Source: Amycolatopsis sp. FBCC-B4732 (GTDB lineage Bacteria; Actinomycetota; Actinomycetes; Mycobacteriales; Pseudonocardiaceae). Taken from it: a stretch of DNA of 64,000 bases. Of the stretch, positions 7,732 through 16,272 are shown piece by piece. A program made the position numbers and the translations under genes. The notes beneath the pieces are model-generated. The model saw only the letters and a program-made list of their open reading frames with translations. It did no database searches and had not been told where the DNA came from. Each line of letters opens with the position of its first letter. Position 1 is the first letter of the stretch. The DNA lies in assembly GCF_023008405.1 (NCBI RefSeq), contig NZ_CP095376.1:3372001-3436000 (forward strand), in the 5' to 3' direction.

Positions 7732-9430
7732 AAACCCGCTCGCGCGGGCGGCCCTGCCCTTCCTGGTCGCCGCCGCGGCGATCGCCGCCGGGTACGCGCT
7801 CAGCGTCGGGCTCGCCGGGTACTTCGTCTACCTCGGCGTCAGCGCGGTCGTCGCGGCGATCGCCCTCCTCGGGCTCGGCGTGGTCACCGGGACCGCGGGC
7901 ATGATCTCCCTCTGCCAGCTCACCTTCGCGGCGGTCGGCGCGTTCGTCGTCTCCGCGTGCAACGTCGCCGGCGTGCCCGGCGGGTTCGTCACCTGGCTGC
8001 TCCTCGGCGGCCTGGCCGCGGCGCTCGCCGGAGTCCTCGTCGGGCTGCCCGCGCTGCGGCTGCGGGGCATCACCCTCGCCGTCGTCACCCTCGGGCTGGC
8101 CGCGGCCGCCGACCTCACGCTCGTGCAGATCCAGTTCCCCGGCGCCACCGAAGGCACGTCGGTCGAGCGGCCCGAGGCCTTCTCCGACGACCGGTCCTAC
8201 TTCCTGTTCGCCGTGCTGGTGCTCGTCGCCTGCGGGCTGCTCGTGCACTTCCTGCGCCGCGGCCGCTGGGGCAGCAGCTGGCACCTGGTCGCCTTCTCCG
8301 AACGCGGGACCGCCGCCGTCGGCGCGGGTGTCCGCACCTCCAAGCTCACGGCGTTCGCGGTCAGCGCCGCGCTCGGCGGGATCAGCGGGGGCCTGCTCAC
8401 CGGGCAGGTCGGCCTCGCCTTCCCGGCGAGCTTCACCGCCATCCAGTCCCTCGCGCTGTACGTGCTGGCGATCATGTCCGGCGCGCACCTGATCGACATG
8501 GCCGTGTTCGGCGCGCTGCTCTGGGTCGCCGTCCCCGAGCTGCTCAAGCGCTGGGGCGTGCCGCAGGACTGGGGGTTCGTGGTGTTCGGCGTGCTCGGCG
8601 TCCAGGCCCTCACCGGCCGCGGCAACCTCGGCACGGCCGTGCGCAACCTCTGGTACCGCCGCGGCGCCCCCGCGGGTGTCGGGCTCGCCACCGAGGTCGC
8701 CGACGTCGAACCGCTGCCACCCGGCGACCCCGTCCTGGCGGTGCGCGGCCTGAGCGTCTCCTTCGGACACGTCGTCGCGCTGTCCGATGTGGACATCACC
8801 GTGCCCGAGCACGGGATCCTCGGCGTGATCGGGCCGAACGGCGCCGGGAAGTCCACTTTGGTCGACGCGATCAGCGGCTTCCTGCCCCGGGCGGACGGCA
8901 CCGTCACCCTCGGCGGCCGCCCGCTCACCGGCTCGCCCACCCGCCGGGCCCGCGCCGGGCTGCGGCGGACGTTCCAGCAGGACCGCGTCCCGCCCGGCCT
9001 CACCGTCGGCGCGTACGTCCGGTTCGTCGCCCGGCGACGGCTCACCGGTGGCGAAGTCGCCGACGCGCTGGAGTTCTTCGGCTGCCCCGCGCCGCGGACA
9101 GCACTGTCGCGAGTGGACGCGGGCGCGCGGCGGCTCGTCGAGGTCGTCGGCCACCTGCTGGCGAAGCCCCGGGTGCTGCTGCTCGACGAACCCGCGGCCG
9201 GGCTGCCGCACGAGGAGCACGTCGCGTTCGGGCGGCGGCTGCGGCAGGTGCCCGCCCGGTTCGGGGTGTCGGTGCTGCTCATCGAGCACGACCTCGACCT
9301 GGTCCGGTCGGTCTGCGACACGCTCACGGTGCTCGACTTCGGTCAGGTGCTGGCGAGCGGCCCGCAGGCGGACGTGCTGGCCGACCCGGCCGTGCTGAAG
9401 GCGTACATGGGTGAAACGGAGCTGCTGTGA
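7718..9430 (+). CDS. Fused LivM-type permease and LivG-type ATPase
   Basis: A 570-residue fusion. Residues 1 to about 320 are a LivM permease (GVVTGTAGMISLCQLTFAAV; LRLRGITLAVVTLGLAAAAD). From about 340 an ATPase follows, with Walker A GPNGAGKST at 372-380, a Q-loop QQDRVPPGL and Walker B LLLDEPAAGL with Asp490. The ABC signature is degenerate: where LivG proteins have SYGQQRRLE, this has DAGARRLVE (about residues 465-475). LivM and LivG are usually separate proteins. The companion LivF has a normal signature, so the pair may hydrolyse ATP asymmetrically. It overlaps livF by four bases. Confidence 0.85.
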   Translation: MRLAENPLARAALPFLVAAAAIAAGYALSVGLAGYFVYLGVSAVVAAIALLGLGVVTGTAGMISLCQLTFAAVGAFVVSACNVAGVPGGFVTWLLLGGLAAALAGVLVGLPALRLRGITLAVVTLGLAAAADLTLVQIQFPGATEGTSVERPEAFSDDRSYFLFAVLVLVACGLLVHFLRRGRWGSSWHLVAFSERGTAAVGAGVRTSKLTAFAVSAALGGISGGLLTGQVGLAFPASFTAIQSLALYVLAIMSGAHLIDMAVFGALLWVAVPELLKRWGVPQDWGFVVFGVLGVQALTGRGNLGTAVRNLWYRRGAPAGVGLATEVADVEPLPPGDPVLAVRGLSVSFGHVVALSDVDITVPEHGILGVIGPNGAGKSTLVDAISGFLPRADGTVTLGGRPLTGSPTRRARAGLRRTFQQDRVPPGLTVGAYVRFVARRRLTGGEVADALEFFGCPAPRTALSRVDAGARRLVEVVGHLLAKPRVLLLDEPAAGLPHEEHVAFGRRLRQVPARFGVSVLLIEHDLDLVRSVCDTLTVLDFGQVLASGPQADVLADPAVLKAYMGETELL

Positions 9431-10119
9431 ACGCGTTGCGAGTCCACGGGCTGACGGTGAAGCGCGGAGCCGGGCCGGTCATCCGCGACGTCGACCTCGT
9501 CCTCGAGCCCGGCCGGATCACCGCGCTGGTCGGGCCCAACGGGGCCGGCAAGACGAGCTTGCTGGAAGGCGTGTCGGGCGTGGTGGCGCCCTCGGCGGGC
9601 AGCGTCCACGTCGGCGGGGTGAACGTCACCCGGCACTCGCGGGTGGCGCGGGCGCGGCTCGGGCTGGCGCACATCGAGCAGGGCCGGGCGGTGTTCCCCG
9701 GGCTGACGGTGCTGGAGAACCTCCGCCTGACCGCCCGCACCCCGGCGGGCGTCGACGAAGTCCTCGCGCTGTTCCCCGAGCTGGAGAAGCGCCGCGACTC
9801 CCCCGCGGCCCTGCTCTCCGGCGGCGAGCAGCAGATGGTGGTGCTGGCGCGGGCGTTCGCGGCCCGCCCGGCGTTCCTGCTCATCGACGAGATGTCGCTG
9901 GGCCTGGCGCCGGTGGTGTTCACGCGCCTGCTGCCGGTGGTCACGAAGTTCGCCGCCGAGGGGGCGGCGATCCTGCTGGTGGAGCAGTTCACGCACCTGG
10001 CCCTCGGCGTCGCGCAGGAGGCGGTGGTCGTCTCGTCGGGCCGCGTCACGTACGCCGGCGACGCCCGGACCCTCCTCGACTCCCCCGCCACCCTCCACTC
10101 CGCCTACCTCGGGTCGTGA
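9427..10119 (+). CDS. livF: ABC transporter ATP-binding protein, LivF type
   Basis: A 230-residue ATPase. Walker A GPNGAGKTS is at 36-44, the signature LSGGEQQMVVLARA near 130, and Walker B LLIDEMSLGLAP near 152-163. These are normal for LivF. It is the last gene of the MoaF-to-LivF operon. Its stop codon lies inside a long perfect hairpin that separates it from the opposite-strand SDR gene. Confidence 0.9.
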   Translation: MNALRVHGLTVKRGAGPVIRDVDLVLEPGRITALVGPNGAGKTSLLEGVSGVVAPSAGSVHVGGVNVTRHSRVARARLGLAHIEQGRAVFPGLTVLENLRLTARTPAGVDEVLALFPELEKRRDSPAALLSGGEQQMVVLARAFAARPAFLLIDEMSLGLAPVVFTRLLPVVTKFAAEGAAILLVEQFTHLALGVAQEAVVVSSGRVTYAGDARTLLDSPATLHSAYLGS

Positions 10120-10165
10120 GTGTTCAGGAGGGTGGGAACCCTCCTGAACACTCACGACCCGAGGT
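10106..10165. terminator. Long perfect hairpin, bidirectional terminator
   Basis: Bases 10106-10132 pair with 10139-10165 to give a 27-base-pair perfect stem with a six-base loop (TGGGAA). It begins just before the LivF stop codon and ends two bases before the SDR stop codon on the other strand, so it probably ends transcription from both sides. Confidence 0.8.
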
Positions 10166-10166
10166 G

Positions 10167-10967
10167 TCACATCCCGGCGCGCTCGAAGGCCAGCGTCGGG
10201 AGGTCGACGGCGTGGGCGCCGCCGTCGGCGACCAGGACCGCGCCCGTGATGTAGGACGACTCCGCCGAGCCCAGGAACCGCACGATCGCCGCGATCTCCG
10301 CCGGCTCGGCGGGGCGCCGCAGCGGGACCTCCGCCGTCACGCGGCGGTAGCCCTCCTCGTGGCCGCCGGTGAAGCCCGCCGCCGCGGCGAACTGGTCCAT
10401 CTCGCCGTCCGCCATCGGGGTGCGCACCCAGCCGGGGCAGACCGCGTTCGCGCGCACCCCGCGCGGCCCGAAGTCGCGGGCGATCGACCGGGTCAGCCCG
10501 ATCAGCGCGTGCTTCGCGACGGTGTAGCCGGCGACGTTCGGCCCGGCGAACAGCCCGGCCAGCGACGACACCACGACGACCTGCCCGCCGGTCTCCACCA
10601 GCGACGGCAGCGCGGCCCGGCACAGCACGAACGCGCTCGACAGGTTCGAGCGCAGCGCCAGCTCCCACTCCTCGTCGCCGGTGTCGACGACCGAAGACAG
10701 GCCGTGCCCGCCGGCGTTGGCGACCACGACGTCGAGCCGCCCGTACTTGCCGACGATCTCCGCGATCGCGCTTTCGGCGTCCTCGCGCACGCTCGCGTCG
10801 CACGCGATGACGTGCGCGCCGGTTTCCGCGGCCACCTTCTCGAGGGGCTCGCGCCGGCGTCCCAGCACGACGACGTGCGCGCCTTCACCGGCGTACCGGC
10901 GGGCGACCGCCGCGCCGATGCCGGTACCGCCGCCGGTGATCGCGACGACTTTGCCTGATGAGTCCAC
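10167..10967 (-). CDS. SDR-family oxidoreductase
   Basis: A 266-residue short-chain dehydrogenase/reductase with TGGGTGIG (cofactor loop), VANAGG, the catalytic Ser in VVSSLAG and YTVAK (Tyr/Lys). Residues R-R after the second strand (LGRRREP) favour NADP(H) over NAD(H), as inferred from the family. It ends VADGGAHAVD, normal for the family. Its substrate is not evident; within an amine-catabolism block it could act on an aldehyde, alcohol or ketone intermediate. It is 13 bases downstream of the second SDR and probably cotranscribed. Confidence 0.85.
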   Translation of the reverse strand: MDSSGKVVAITGGGTGIGAAVARRYAGEGAHVVVLGRRREPLEKVAAETGAHVIACDASVREDAESAIAEIVGKYGRLDVVVANAGGHGLSSVVDTGDEEWELALRSNLSSAFVLCRAALPSLVETGGQVVVVSSLAGLFAGPNVAGYTVAKHALIGLTRSIARDFGPRGVRANAVCPGWVRTPMADGEMDQFAAAAGFTGGHEEGYRRVTAEVPLRRPAEPAEIAAIVRFLGSAESSYITGAVLVADGGAHAVDLPTLAFERAGM

Positions 10968-10980
10968 TGTGGATCCTTTC

Positions 10981-11679
10981 CTAAGCGGGGAACGCCGAGC
11001 GGGCCGACATCCCGAAGTCGGCCAGCAGGGCTTGGCCGTTGACCGGCCGCGAAGCCGGGGACGCGAGGAACAGCACCTGCCGGGCGACGTCGGCGGCGGC
11101 CTGCACCGGGAACGCGGGGTCGTCCAGGACGGCGCCGAGGTCGGCGCGCGCCATCGGCGTGTCCACCACCGACGGGCAGACGCAGTTGACCCGGATCCCC
11201 GGCACCTCGACCGCGAGCGCGCGGGTCATCGCGACCACCGCGCCCTTGGACGCGCAGTAGGGCACCATGCCCGGCGCGGCCGTGAACGCCGAGTCGCTGC
11301 CGAGCAGGACCACCGCGCCGCCGTCGGCCAGCCACGGCAGCACGTGCTTGACCAGCAGGAACTGCCCGGTGACGTTGACGGCGAGGACCCGCGCGACGGC
11401 GTCGGCCGTGGTCGCGGCCAGCGGCGTGCCGACCGGGCCGGAGATCCCGGCGCAGCCGACGACCGCGTCGAGGCCGCCGAAGTCCCGGGCGACGGTGTCC
11501 ACCGCGGCGGCCAGCGCGGGCTCGTCGGTGACGTCCGCCTGGACGACGCCGGGCCCGGGTTCGCGGTCGATGACGCCGACCCGGGCCCCTTCGGCGCGCA
11601 ACGCCCGCACGCAGGCCAGCCCGATGCCGGACGCCCCGCCGGTCACGAGGACCGCCTTCCCGGCGAGATCTGTTCGCAT
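10981..11679 (-). CDS. SDR-family oxidoreductase
   Basis: A 232-residue SDR with TGGASGIG, an Asp at the end of the second strand (GVIDREPG), which favours NAD, and catalytic YCASK. The usual NNAG is replaced by GCAG, and the Ser-bearing strand reads LLGSDSA. It is slightly short for the family. It starts at an ATG 113 bases from the divergent amine oxidase and appears to be the first gene of a two-gene operon with the SDR at 10167. The substrate is unknown. Confidence 0.85.
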   Translation of the reverse strand: MRTDLAGKAVLVTGGASGIGLACVRALRAEGARVGVIDREPGPGVVQADVTDEPALAAAVDTVARDFGGLDAVVGCAGISGPVGTPLAATTADAVARVLAVNVTGQFLLVKHVLPWLADGGAVVLLGSDSAFTAAPGMVPYCASKGAVVAMTRALAVEVPGIRVNCVCPSVVDTPMARADLGAVLDDPAFPVQAAADVARQVLFLASPASRPVNGQALLADFGMSARSAFPA

Positions 11680-11792
11680 GCGCCCATCCTCGCCGCGGGC
11701 GGCGGAGACGTGGTTGGCCTCGAGCGCAGCGTTGTTGACGGGGACCGCACGGGCGATGGCGCGCGAGGCGGCACCGGCCGAGACTGGCCAGG

Positions 11793-13652
11793 GTGAGCAC
11801 GCCGCACCCCCTCGACCCGCTGACCGCCGCCGAACTGACCGCCGGCCGCGCGATCCTCGCCGACGCCGGGCTGGCGGGCGGCACGATCCGCGTCCCGCAG
11901 GCCGTCCCGCTCGAACCCGCCAAGGAAGAGGTGCGCGCCGGCGACGGCGACCGCCGCATCCGCTACACGCTCCTCGACACCGCCACCGGCCGCGCCGGGG
12001 AAGCCGTGGTGTCGGCGACCAGGCGGGAGCTCGTCTCCTGGGACGACTGGGCCGAAGCCGAGGGCCGGCCGTCGTACCTGTTCGAGGAGTACGCGCTGGC
12101 CGAGCAGCTGACGAAGGCGTCGGCGGACTGGCAGGCCGCGATGGCGCGGCGCGGCCTCGGCGACCGGATCGGCCACGCCTTCTGCGCGCCGCTCGCCCCC
12201 GGGTACTTCGGGCGCGAAGACGAGACCGGCCGCGTCATGCGCTCGCTCACCTTCCTGCGCGAAGACACCGACGACAGCCCCTGGGCGCACCCGGTCGAAG
12301 GCCTGGTCGTGCACCTGGACCTCACCGAGCAGCGCGTGCTGCGCGTCGAGGACGAGGGGGACGTCCCGGTGCCCGCCGAGCACGGGCGCTACACCGGCGT
12401 CCCGGCCCGCACGACGCTCAAGCCGATCGAGATCACCCAGCCCGAGGGCCCGAGCTTCACCGTCGACGGCTCCGAGGTGACGTGGGAGGGCTGGCGCCTG
12501 CGCGTCGGCTTCAACTCCCGCGAAGGCCTGACGCTGCACCAGCTGAGCTTCCAGGACCGGCCGGTCCTGTACCGGGCCTCCGTCCCCGAGATGGTCGTCC
12601 CGTACGGGGACGTCGCGCCCGGCCGGTTCTGGATCAGCTACTTCGACGCCGGGGAGTACCAGTTCGGCAAGAACGGCAACGACCTGCGCCTGGGCTGCGA
12701 CTGCGTCGGCGTCATCCACTACTTCCCGGCGTGGGTCGCCGACGACCGCGGCGAACCGGTCGAGATCCCGCGCGCGGTCTGCCTGCACGAAGAGGACGAC
12801 GGGATCCTCTGGAAGCACACCGACCTCCACGGCCGCCCCGAAGTCCGCCGGTCGCGGCGGCTGGTGGTCTCGTCGATCGCCACCATCGGCAACTACGACT
12901 ACGGCCACTACTGGTACTTCCACCTCGACGGCTCGATCGAGTTCGAGGCGAAGGCCACCGGCATCGTCTTCTGCGGCGCCGGGACGCCCGGTGCGGACCA
13001 GCCGCACGCCACCGAGCTCGCGCCCGGTCTGTTCGCGCCGGTGCACCAGCACCTGTTCTGCGCGCGGCTCGACGTCGAGATCGACGGCGACCGCACCAGC
13101 CTGCACGAGGTCGACGTCGAAGGCGTGCCGACCGGGCCGGCCAACCCGCACGGCAACGCGTTCACCTGGCGGAGCACGCCGTTGCGGACCGAGCGGGAAG
13201 CGATGCGCCTGGCCGACCCCGCCCGCGCCCGCGTCTGGGAGGTCCGCAGCGCCGAGCGGGTGAACCGGCTCGGCAAACCGACCGCCTACCAGCTGGTGCC
13301 GCGGCCGTCGGCGACGCTGATGGCGCAGCCGGACGCGACCGTGCACGCCCGGGCCACGTTCGCCACCAAGCACCTCTGGGCGACGCCGTACCGCGAAGAC
13401 GAGCAGTTCCCGGCCGGCGACCGGCCCAACGCCCACCCCGGCGGCGCGGGCCTGCCCGCGTGGACCGCCGCCGACCGCGACCTCGTCGACACCGACCTCG
13501 TGCTGTGGCACGTGTTCGGCCCCACCCACGTCCCCCGCCCCGAGGACTGGCCGGTGATGCCGGTCGACAAGTCCGGCTTCCTGTTCCGGCCGTACGGGTT
13601 CCTCGACCGCAACCCCGCGCTCGACCTCCCCTCCGGCGACCACTGCGACTGA
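11793..13652 (+). CDS. Copper-containing primary amine oxidase (topaquinone)
   Basis: A 619-residue enzyme from GTG 11793. It oxidises primary amines to aldehydes with release of ammonia and hydrogen peroxide. All key positions are visible: the topaquinone precursor Tyr368 in N-Y-D-Y, catalytic base Asp285 in SYFDAGEY, and copper ligands His418, His420 and His579. The offsets match Arthrobacter globiformis phenethylamine oxidase (298, 382, 431, 433, 592) within one residue. The last part (PEDWPVMPVD ... GFLDRNPALDLP) is typical. There is no signal peptide, so it is cytosolic. Likely substrates are tyramine, phenethylamine or dopamine; the downstream MoaF gene and divergent SDRs support amine use. 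Confidence 0.95.
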   Translation: MSTPHPLDPLTAAELTAGRAILADAGLAGGTIRVPQAVPLEPAKEEVRAGDGDRRIRYTLLDTATGRAGEAVVSATRRELVSWDDWAEAEGRPSYLFEEYALAEQLTKASADWQAAMARRGLGDRIGHAFCAPLAPGYFGREDETGRVMRSLTFLREDTDDSPWAHPVEGLVVHLDLTEQRVLRVEDEGDVPVPAEHGRYTGVPARTTLKPIEITQPEGPSFTVDGSEVTWEGWRLRVGFNSREGLTLHQLSFQDRPVLYRASVPEMVVPYGDVAPGRFWISYFDAGEYQFGKNGNDLRLGCDCVGVIHYFPAWVADDRGEPVEIPRAVCLHEEDDGILWKHTDLHGRPEVRRSRRLVVSSIATIGNYDYGHYWYFHLDGSIEFEAKATGIVFCGAGTPGADQPHATELAPGLFAPVHQHLFCARLDVEIDGDRTSLHEVDVEGVPTGPANPHGNAFTWRSTPLRTEREAMRLADPARARVWEVRSAERVNRLGKPTAYQLVPRPSATLMAQPDATVHARATFATKHLWATPYREDEQFPAGDRPNAHPGGAGLPAWTAADRDLVDTDLVLWHVFGPTHVPRPEDWPVMPVDKSGFLFRPYGFLDRNPALDLPSGDHCD

Positions 13653-13657
13653 GACAA

Positions 13658-13674
13658 CCGGGGCCGCGCCCCGG
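13658..13674. terminator. Tight GC hairpin between amine oxidase and MoaF genes
   Basis: Six bases after the amine oxidase stop, CCGGGGC pairs with GCCCCGG around a three-base loop. A second, weaker pairing (CCGGG with CCCGG) follows before the MoaF start. The 75-base gap lacks a T-run, so this may reduce read-through or protect the upstream message rather than end transcription fully. Confidence 0.45.
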
Positions 13675-13727
13675 GGCCGGGGGCTTCGCCACCCGGACCC
13701 CCAACCGATAGCTGTGAGGACTGCACC

Positions 13728-14504
13728 TTGACCACTCTCTCGGACACCTCGACCTGGCTCCCGCTGGACGGCCTGGCCCCGGGCTTCGACGCGAACAAGG
13801 CCCCGGTGGTCGGCGACCTGCACGGCCGCGCGTTCGTCCTGCACGACGACGGCGACGGGCCCGGCCGCACCGCCCGGTTCACCGGCTCGCGCGTCGCCTG
13901 GGACGGCGCGACCGTCCTCTGCGAGACGTTCCTCGTCGACCCCGACCTCTACTACGTCCAGTTCCACCCCGCCCCGCGCGAGGCGGTCTCGCTCCTGCTC
14001 GACCTGCGCGACGGCCGCGCCCTGGTCGTCACCACGACGATCGGCGACGGCGGCACCCCGCGCGTCACCCAGGAGTTCCGGCCCGCGACGCTCGACGGGT
14101 TCGAGGTCCGCGGCGAGGCGATGGCGCCGAGCACGGCCCTGATCGGGCGCCGGGTGGTGTGGGTCTACAGCCGCGAGCACGCCTACGAGCACGTCTACCT
14201 CAGCCCGCACTGGTACACCTGGCAGTGCCTGGCCGGCCCCGAGCGCGGGCTCGCCGACACCGACGAGAACACCGTGTACCGGATCCGGCCCGGGATCCAC
14301 GTGTTCGCCTGGCGGGAGAAGGTCATCCCGTGCGCGTCGGTCACCGTCGCCGACCACCGCGACGCCCGCCGCCTGCGCTCCCACGGCGTCCTCTTCGGAC
14401 TCGACGGCACCGGGGAGCGCCCGACGCACTTCACCTTCGGCGCGTACGGGCGGCTGCTGAGCACCACCGTCCACCCGGACGGCCTGGACCCGGCGGAGCG
14501 CTGA
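13728..14504 (+). CDS. MoaF-family protein (second copy)
   Basis: A 258-residue protein from a TTG start at 13728, seven bases after GAGGA. It has the MoaF C-terminal signature (REHAYEHVYLSPHWYTWQCL, then AGPERGLADTDENTVYRIRP and FAWREKVIPCASVTV) and a beta-rich N-terminal half. It differs strongly from the copy at 4.5 kb, so this is not a recent duplication. It lies directly after the amine oxidase and three bases before the amidohydrolase start. A role in amine or aldehyde handling is suggested by location; the biochemical function of the family is not established. Confidence 0.78.
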   Translation: MTTLSDTSTWLPLDGLAPGFDANKAPVVGDLHGRAFVLHDDGDGPGRTARFTGSRVAWDGATVLCETFLVDPDLYYVQFHPAPREAVSLLLDLRDGRALVVTTTIGDGGTPRVTQEFRPATLDGFEVRGEAMAPSTALIGRRVVWVYSREHAYEHVYLSPHWYTWQCLAGPERGLADTDENTVYRIRPGIHVFAWREKVIPCASVTVADHRDARRLRSHGVLFGLDGTGERPTHFTFGAYGRLLSTTVHPDGLDPAER

Positions 14505-14507
14505 GCC

Positions 14508-16118
14508 GTGGCCGCCGACCTGGTACTGACGAACGCCCTGGTGTACACAGTGGACACCGCGCGGCCGTGGGCGTCGGCGCTCGCGGTGTCCGGCGGGAAG
14601 ATCGTCGCGCTGGAAGACGCCGAGCGCGGCCCGAAGACCGAAGTGCTCGACCTCGGCGGCGCGTTCGTCCTGCCAGGCCTGGTCGACGTGCACAACCACC
14701 ACGCGATGGCCGGGCGCGCCGAGCTGTTCGAGCTGACCTTCGGCGCGGACGCGGGCCTCGACGAGATCCTGGGCCTGGTCCGCGAGCGGGCCCGGACGCT
14801 GGGCCCGGACGAGTGGCTGACCGGCGGCGCGTGGGCGTCCACTTTGGTCTCGACGTTGTCCGCTTCGGCCGCGCGGCGCGCGTTGGACGAGGCCGCGGGC
14901 GGCCGGCCGGTGTCCCTTTCGGACGACAGCAGGCACAACCGCTGGGTGAGCAGCCGGGCCCTCGAGCTGGCCGGCATCACGGCGGCCACCCCCGACCCGT
15001 CCGGCGGCGTGATCGTCCGCGACGGCGACGTCCCCAGCGGGCTCCTGCTGGAGGCGGCCGGGGTCCTGGTCGAGCGGGTGACCGGCGGCCTGACGGCCGG
15101 GCAGCACCGCCGCGCGTCCCAGCGGGCGATCGAGGTCCTGCACGGCTTCGGCGTCACGGCGTTCCAGGACGCCGGCGTCTCGACCGACATCCTGGGCGCC
15201 CTGCAGTCGCTGGACCTGGCCGGCGAGCTGGCCGCGTGGGTGGTGTCGTCGTTGCTGGTCAACGACCCGATCTTCGGCTTCGACCCGGTCGGGGCGCCGC
15301 TGCTGGAGGTGGCGGATTCGTTCCGCAGCCCGCACCACCGCCCGGACTTCGTGAAGATCTTCCTCGACGGCGTCCCCCCGACCCGCACGGCGGCGTTCCT
15401 CGAGCCGTACCTGCCGGACGAAACGCACGGCGGCTGCTTCCGCGGGTCGACGACGATGCCGCCGCCGGAACTCACCGAGTGGCTGCTGACGGCCGCCGCG
15501 GCGGGCTTCTCGGCGAAGGTCCACTGCACGGGCGACGCCTCGGTGCGGCAGTTCCTGGACGCCGTCGAGAAGGTGCGCGCCGCGGGGTTCGCGGACACCC
15601 GGTTCCAGGTGGCGCACGGGCAGTTCGTGCACCCCGACGACCTGCCGCGGTTCGCCGAGCTGGGGGTCGCGGCGGACATTTCGCCGTTCCTGTGGGTGCC
15701 GGGGGTGATCCCGTCGGCGATCGCCGAGGTGCTGCCGGCGTCGCGAGCTTCGCGCATGCAGCCGAACCGGGCGTTGCTCGACAGCGGCGCGCTGGTCGCG
15801 GGCGGGTCGGACTGGCCGGTGAGCGAGTCGCCGAACGCGTGGGAGGGGATCGCGGGCCTGGTTTCTCGGCAGGACCCGTCCGGCCGCCGCCCGGGGGCGC
15901 TGTGGCCGGAACAGGCGATCACCCTGGCGGAGGCGATCGAGGTGTTCACTCTGGGCGGGGCGCGGGCGTGCGGGCTGGACGACGTCACGGGCGCGTTGAC
16001 GCCGGGGCGCTCGGCCGACTTCGTGGTGCTGGACCGGGATCCCTTCCGGACCTCCCGGGTGGCGGAGACGCGGGTCGTGGAGACGTGGTTCGCCGGGCGG
16101 CGCGTGTTCCAGCGCTGA
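14508..16118 (+). CDS. YtcJ-type amidohydrolase
   Basis: A 536-residue metal-dependent hydrolase of the Amidohydrolase_3 group, starting at GTG 14508 three bases after the MoaF stop. Metal-binding signs are VDVHNHH near residue 65, FVKIFLDGVPPTRTA (conserved Lys/Asp segment), VHCTGDASVR, VAHGQFVHPDDL and GGSDWPVSESPN. Such enzymes hydrolyse amide, formamide or related C-N bonds. The motif KIF-x-DG-x-PP-x-RTA is shared with the amidohydrolase at 26.7 kb, which indicates paralogues. In this operon it might release an amine or acid from an amide precursor, or clear a side product; this is inference. Confidence 0.85.
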   Translation: MAADLVLTNALVYTVDTARPWASALAVSGGKIVALEDAERGPKTEVLDLGGAFVLPGLVDVHNHHAMAGRAELFELTFGADAGLDEILGLVRERARTLGPDEWLTGGAWASTLVSTLSASAARRALDEAAGGRPVSLSDDSRHNRWVSSRALELAGITAATPDPSGGVIVRDGDVPSGLLLEAAGVLVERVTGGLTAGQHRRASQRAIEVLHGFGVTAFQDAGVSTDILGALQSLDLAGELAAWVVSSLLVNDPIFGFDPVGAPLLEVADSFRSPHHRPDFVKIFLDGVPPTRTAAFLEPYLPDETHGGCFRGSTTMPPPELTEWLLTAAAAGFSAKVHCTGDASVRQFLDAVEKVRAAGFADTRFQVAHGQFVHPDDLPRFAELGVAADISPFLWVPGVIPSAIAEVLPASRASRMQPNRALLDSGALVAGGSDWPVSESPNAWEGIAGLVSRQDPSGRRPGALWPEQAITLAEAIEVFTLGGARACGLDDVTGALTPGRSADFVVLDRDPFRTSRVAETRVVETWFAGRRVFQR

Positions 16119-16164
16119 CCCAGCGCCGCCCGGATGTCAGGAAAGGGTCGTTCACCGCGCCTGG

Positions 16165-16189
16165 CGTCATGAACGACTCGTTCATGACG
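16165..16189. terminator. Near-perfect palindrome after the amidohydrolase
   Basis: Bases 16165-16189 form twelve pairs around a single central base (CGTCATGAACGA / TCGTTCATGACG). It lies about 47 bases after the amidohydrolase stop and 48 bases before the TetR operator. It may be a terminator for the amine operon or a protein-binding palindrome; the very small loop makes the first less certain. Confidence 0.45.
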
Positions 16190-16236
16190 TCCGCAGCCGA
16201 GCGAGCACCCCGTGCTGTACTCGCCGGTACTTTCTC

Positions 16237-16248
16237 CTACACTGGTAG
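16237..16248. promoter_or_regulatory. TetR operator, site A (autoregulation)
   Basis: CTAC-ACTG-GTAG with flanking TTTCTC and GAGAAA arms, 24 bases before the TetR start codon. TACACT inside the repeat is a good -10 hexamer, so a bound repressor would block it. An overlapping repeat CACTGG-N8-CCAGTG spans 16240-16259. The core CTAC-N4-GTAG recurs at four other promoters in the window. Confidence 0.75.
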
Positions 16249-16272
16249 AGAAACCAGTGCGGGAGGTGCCGG

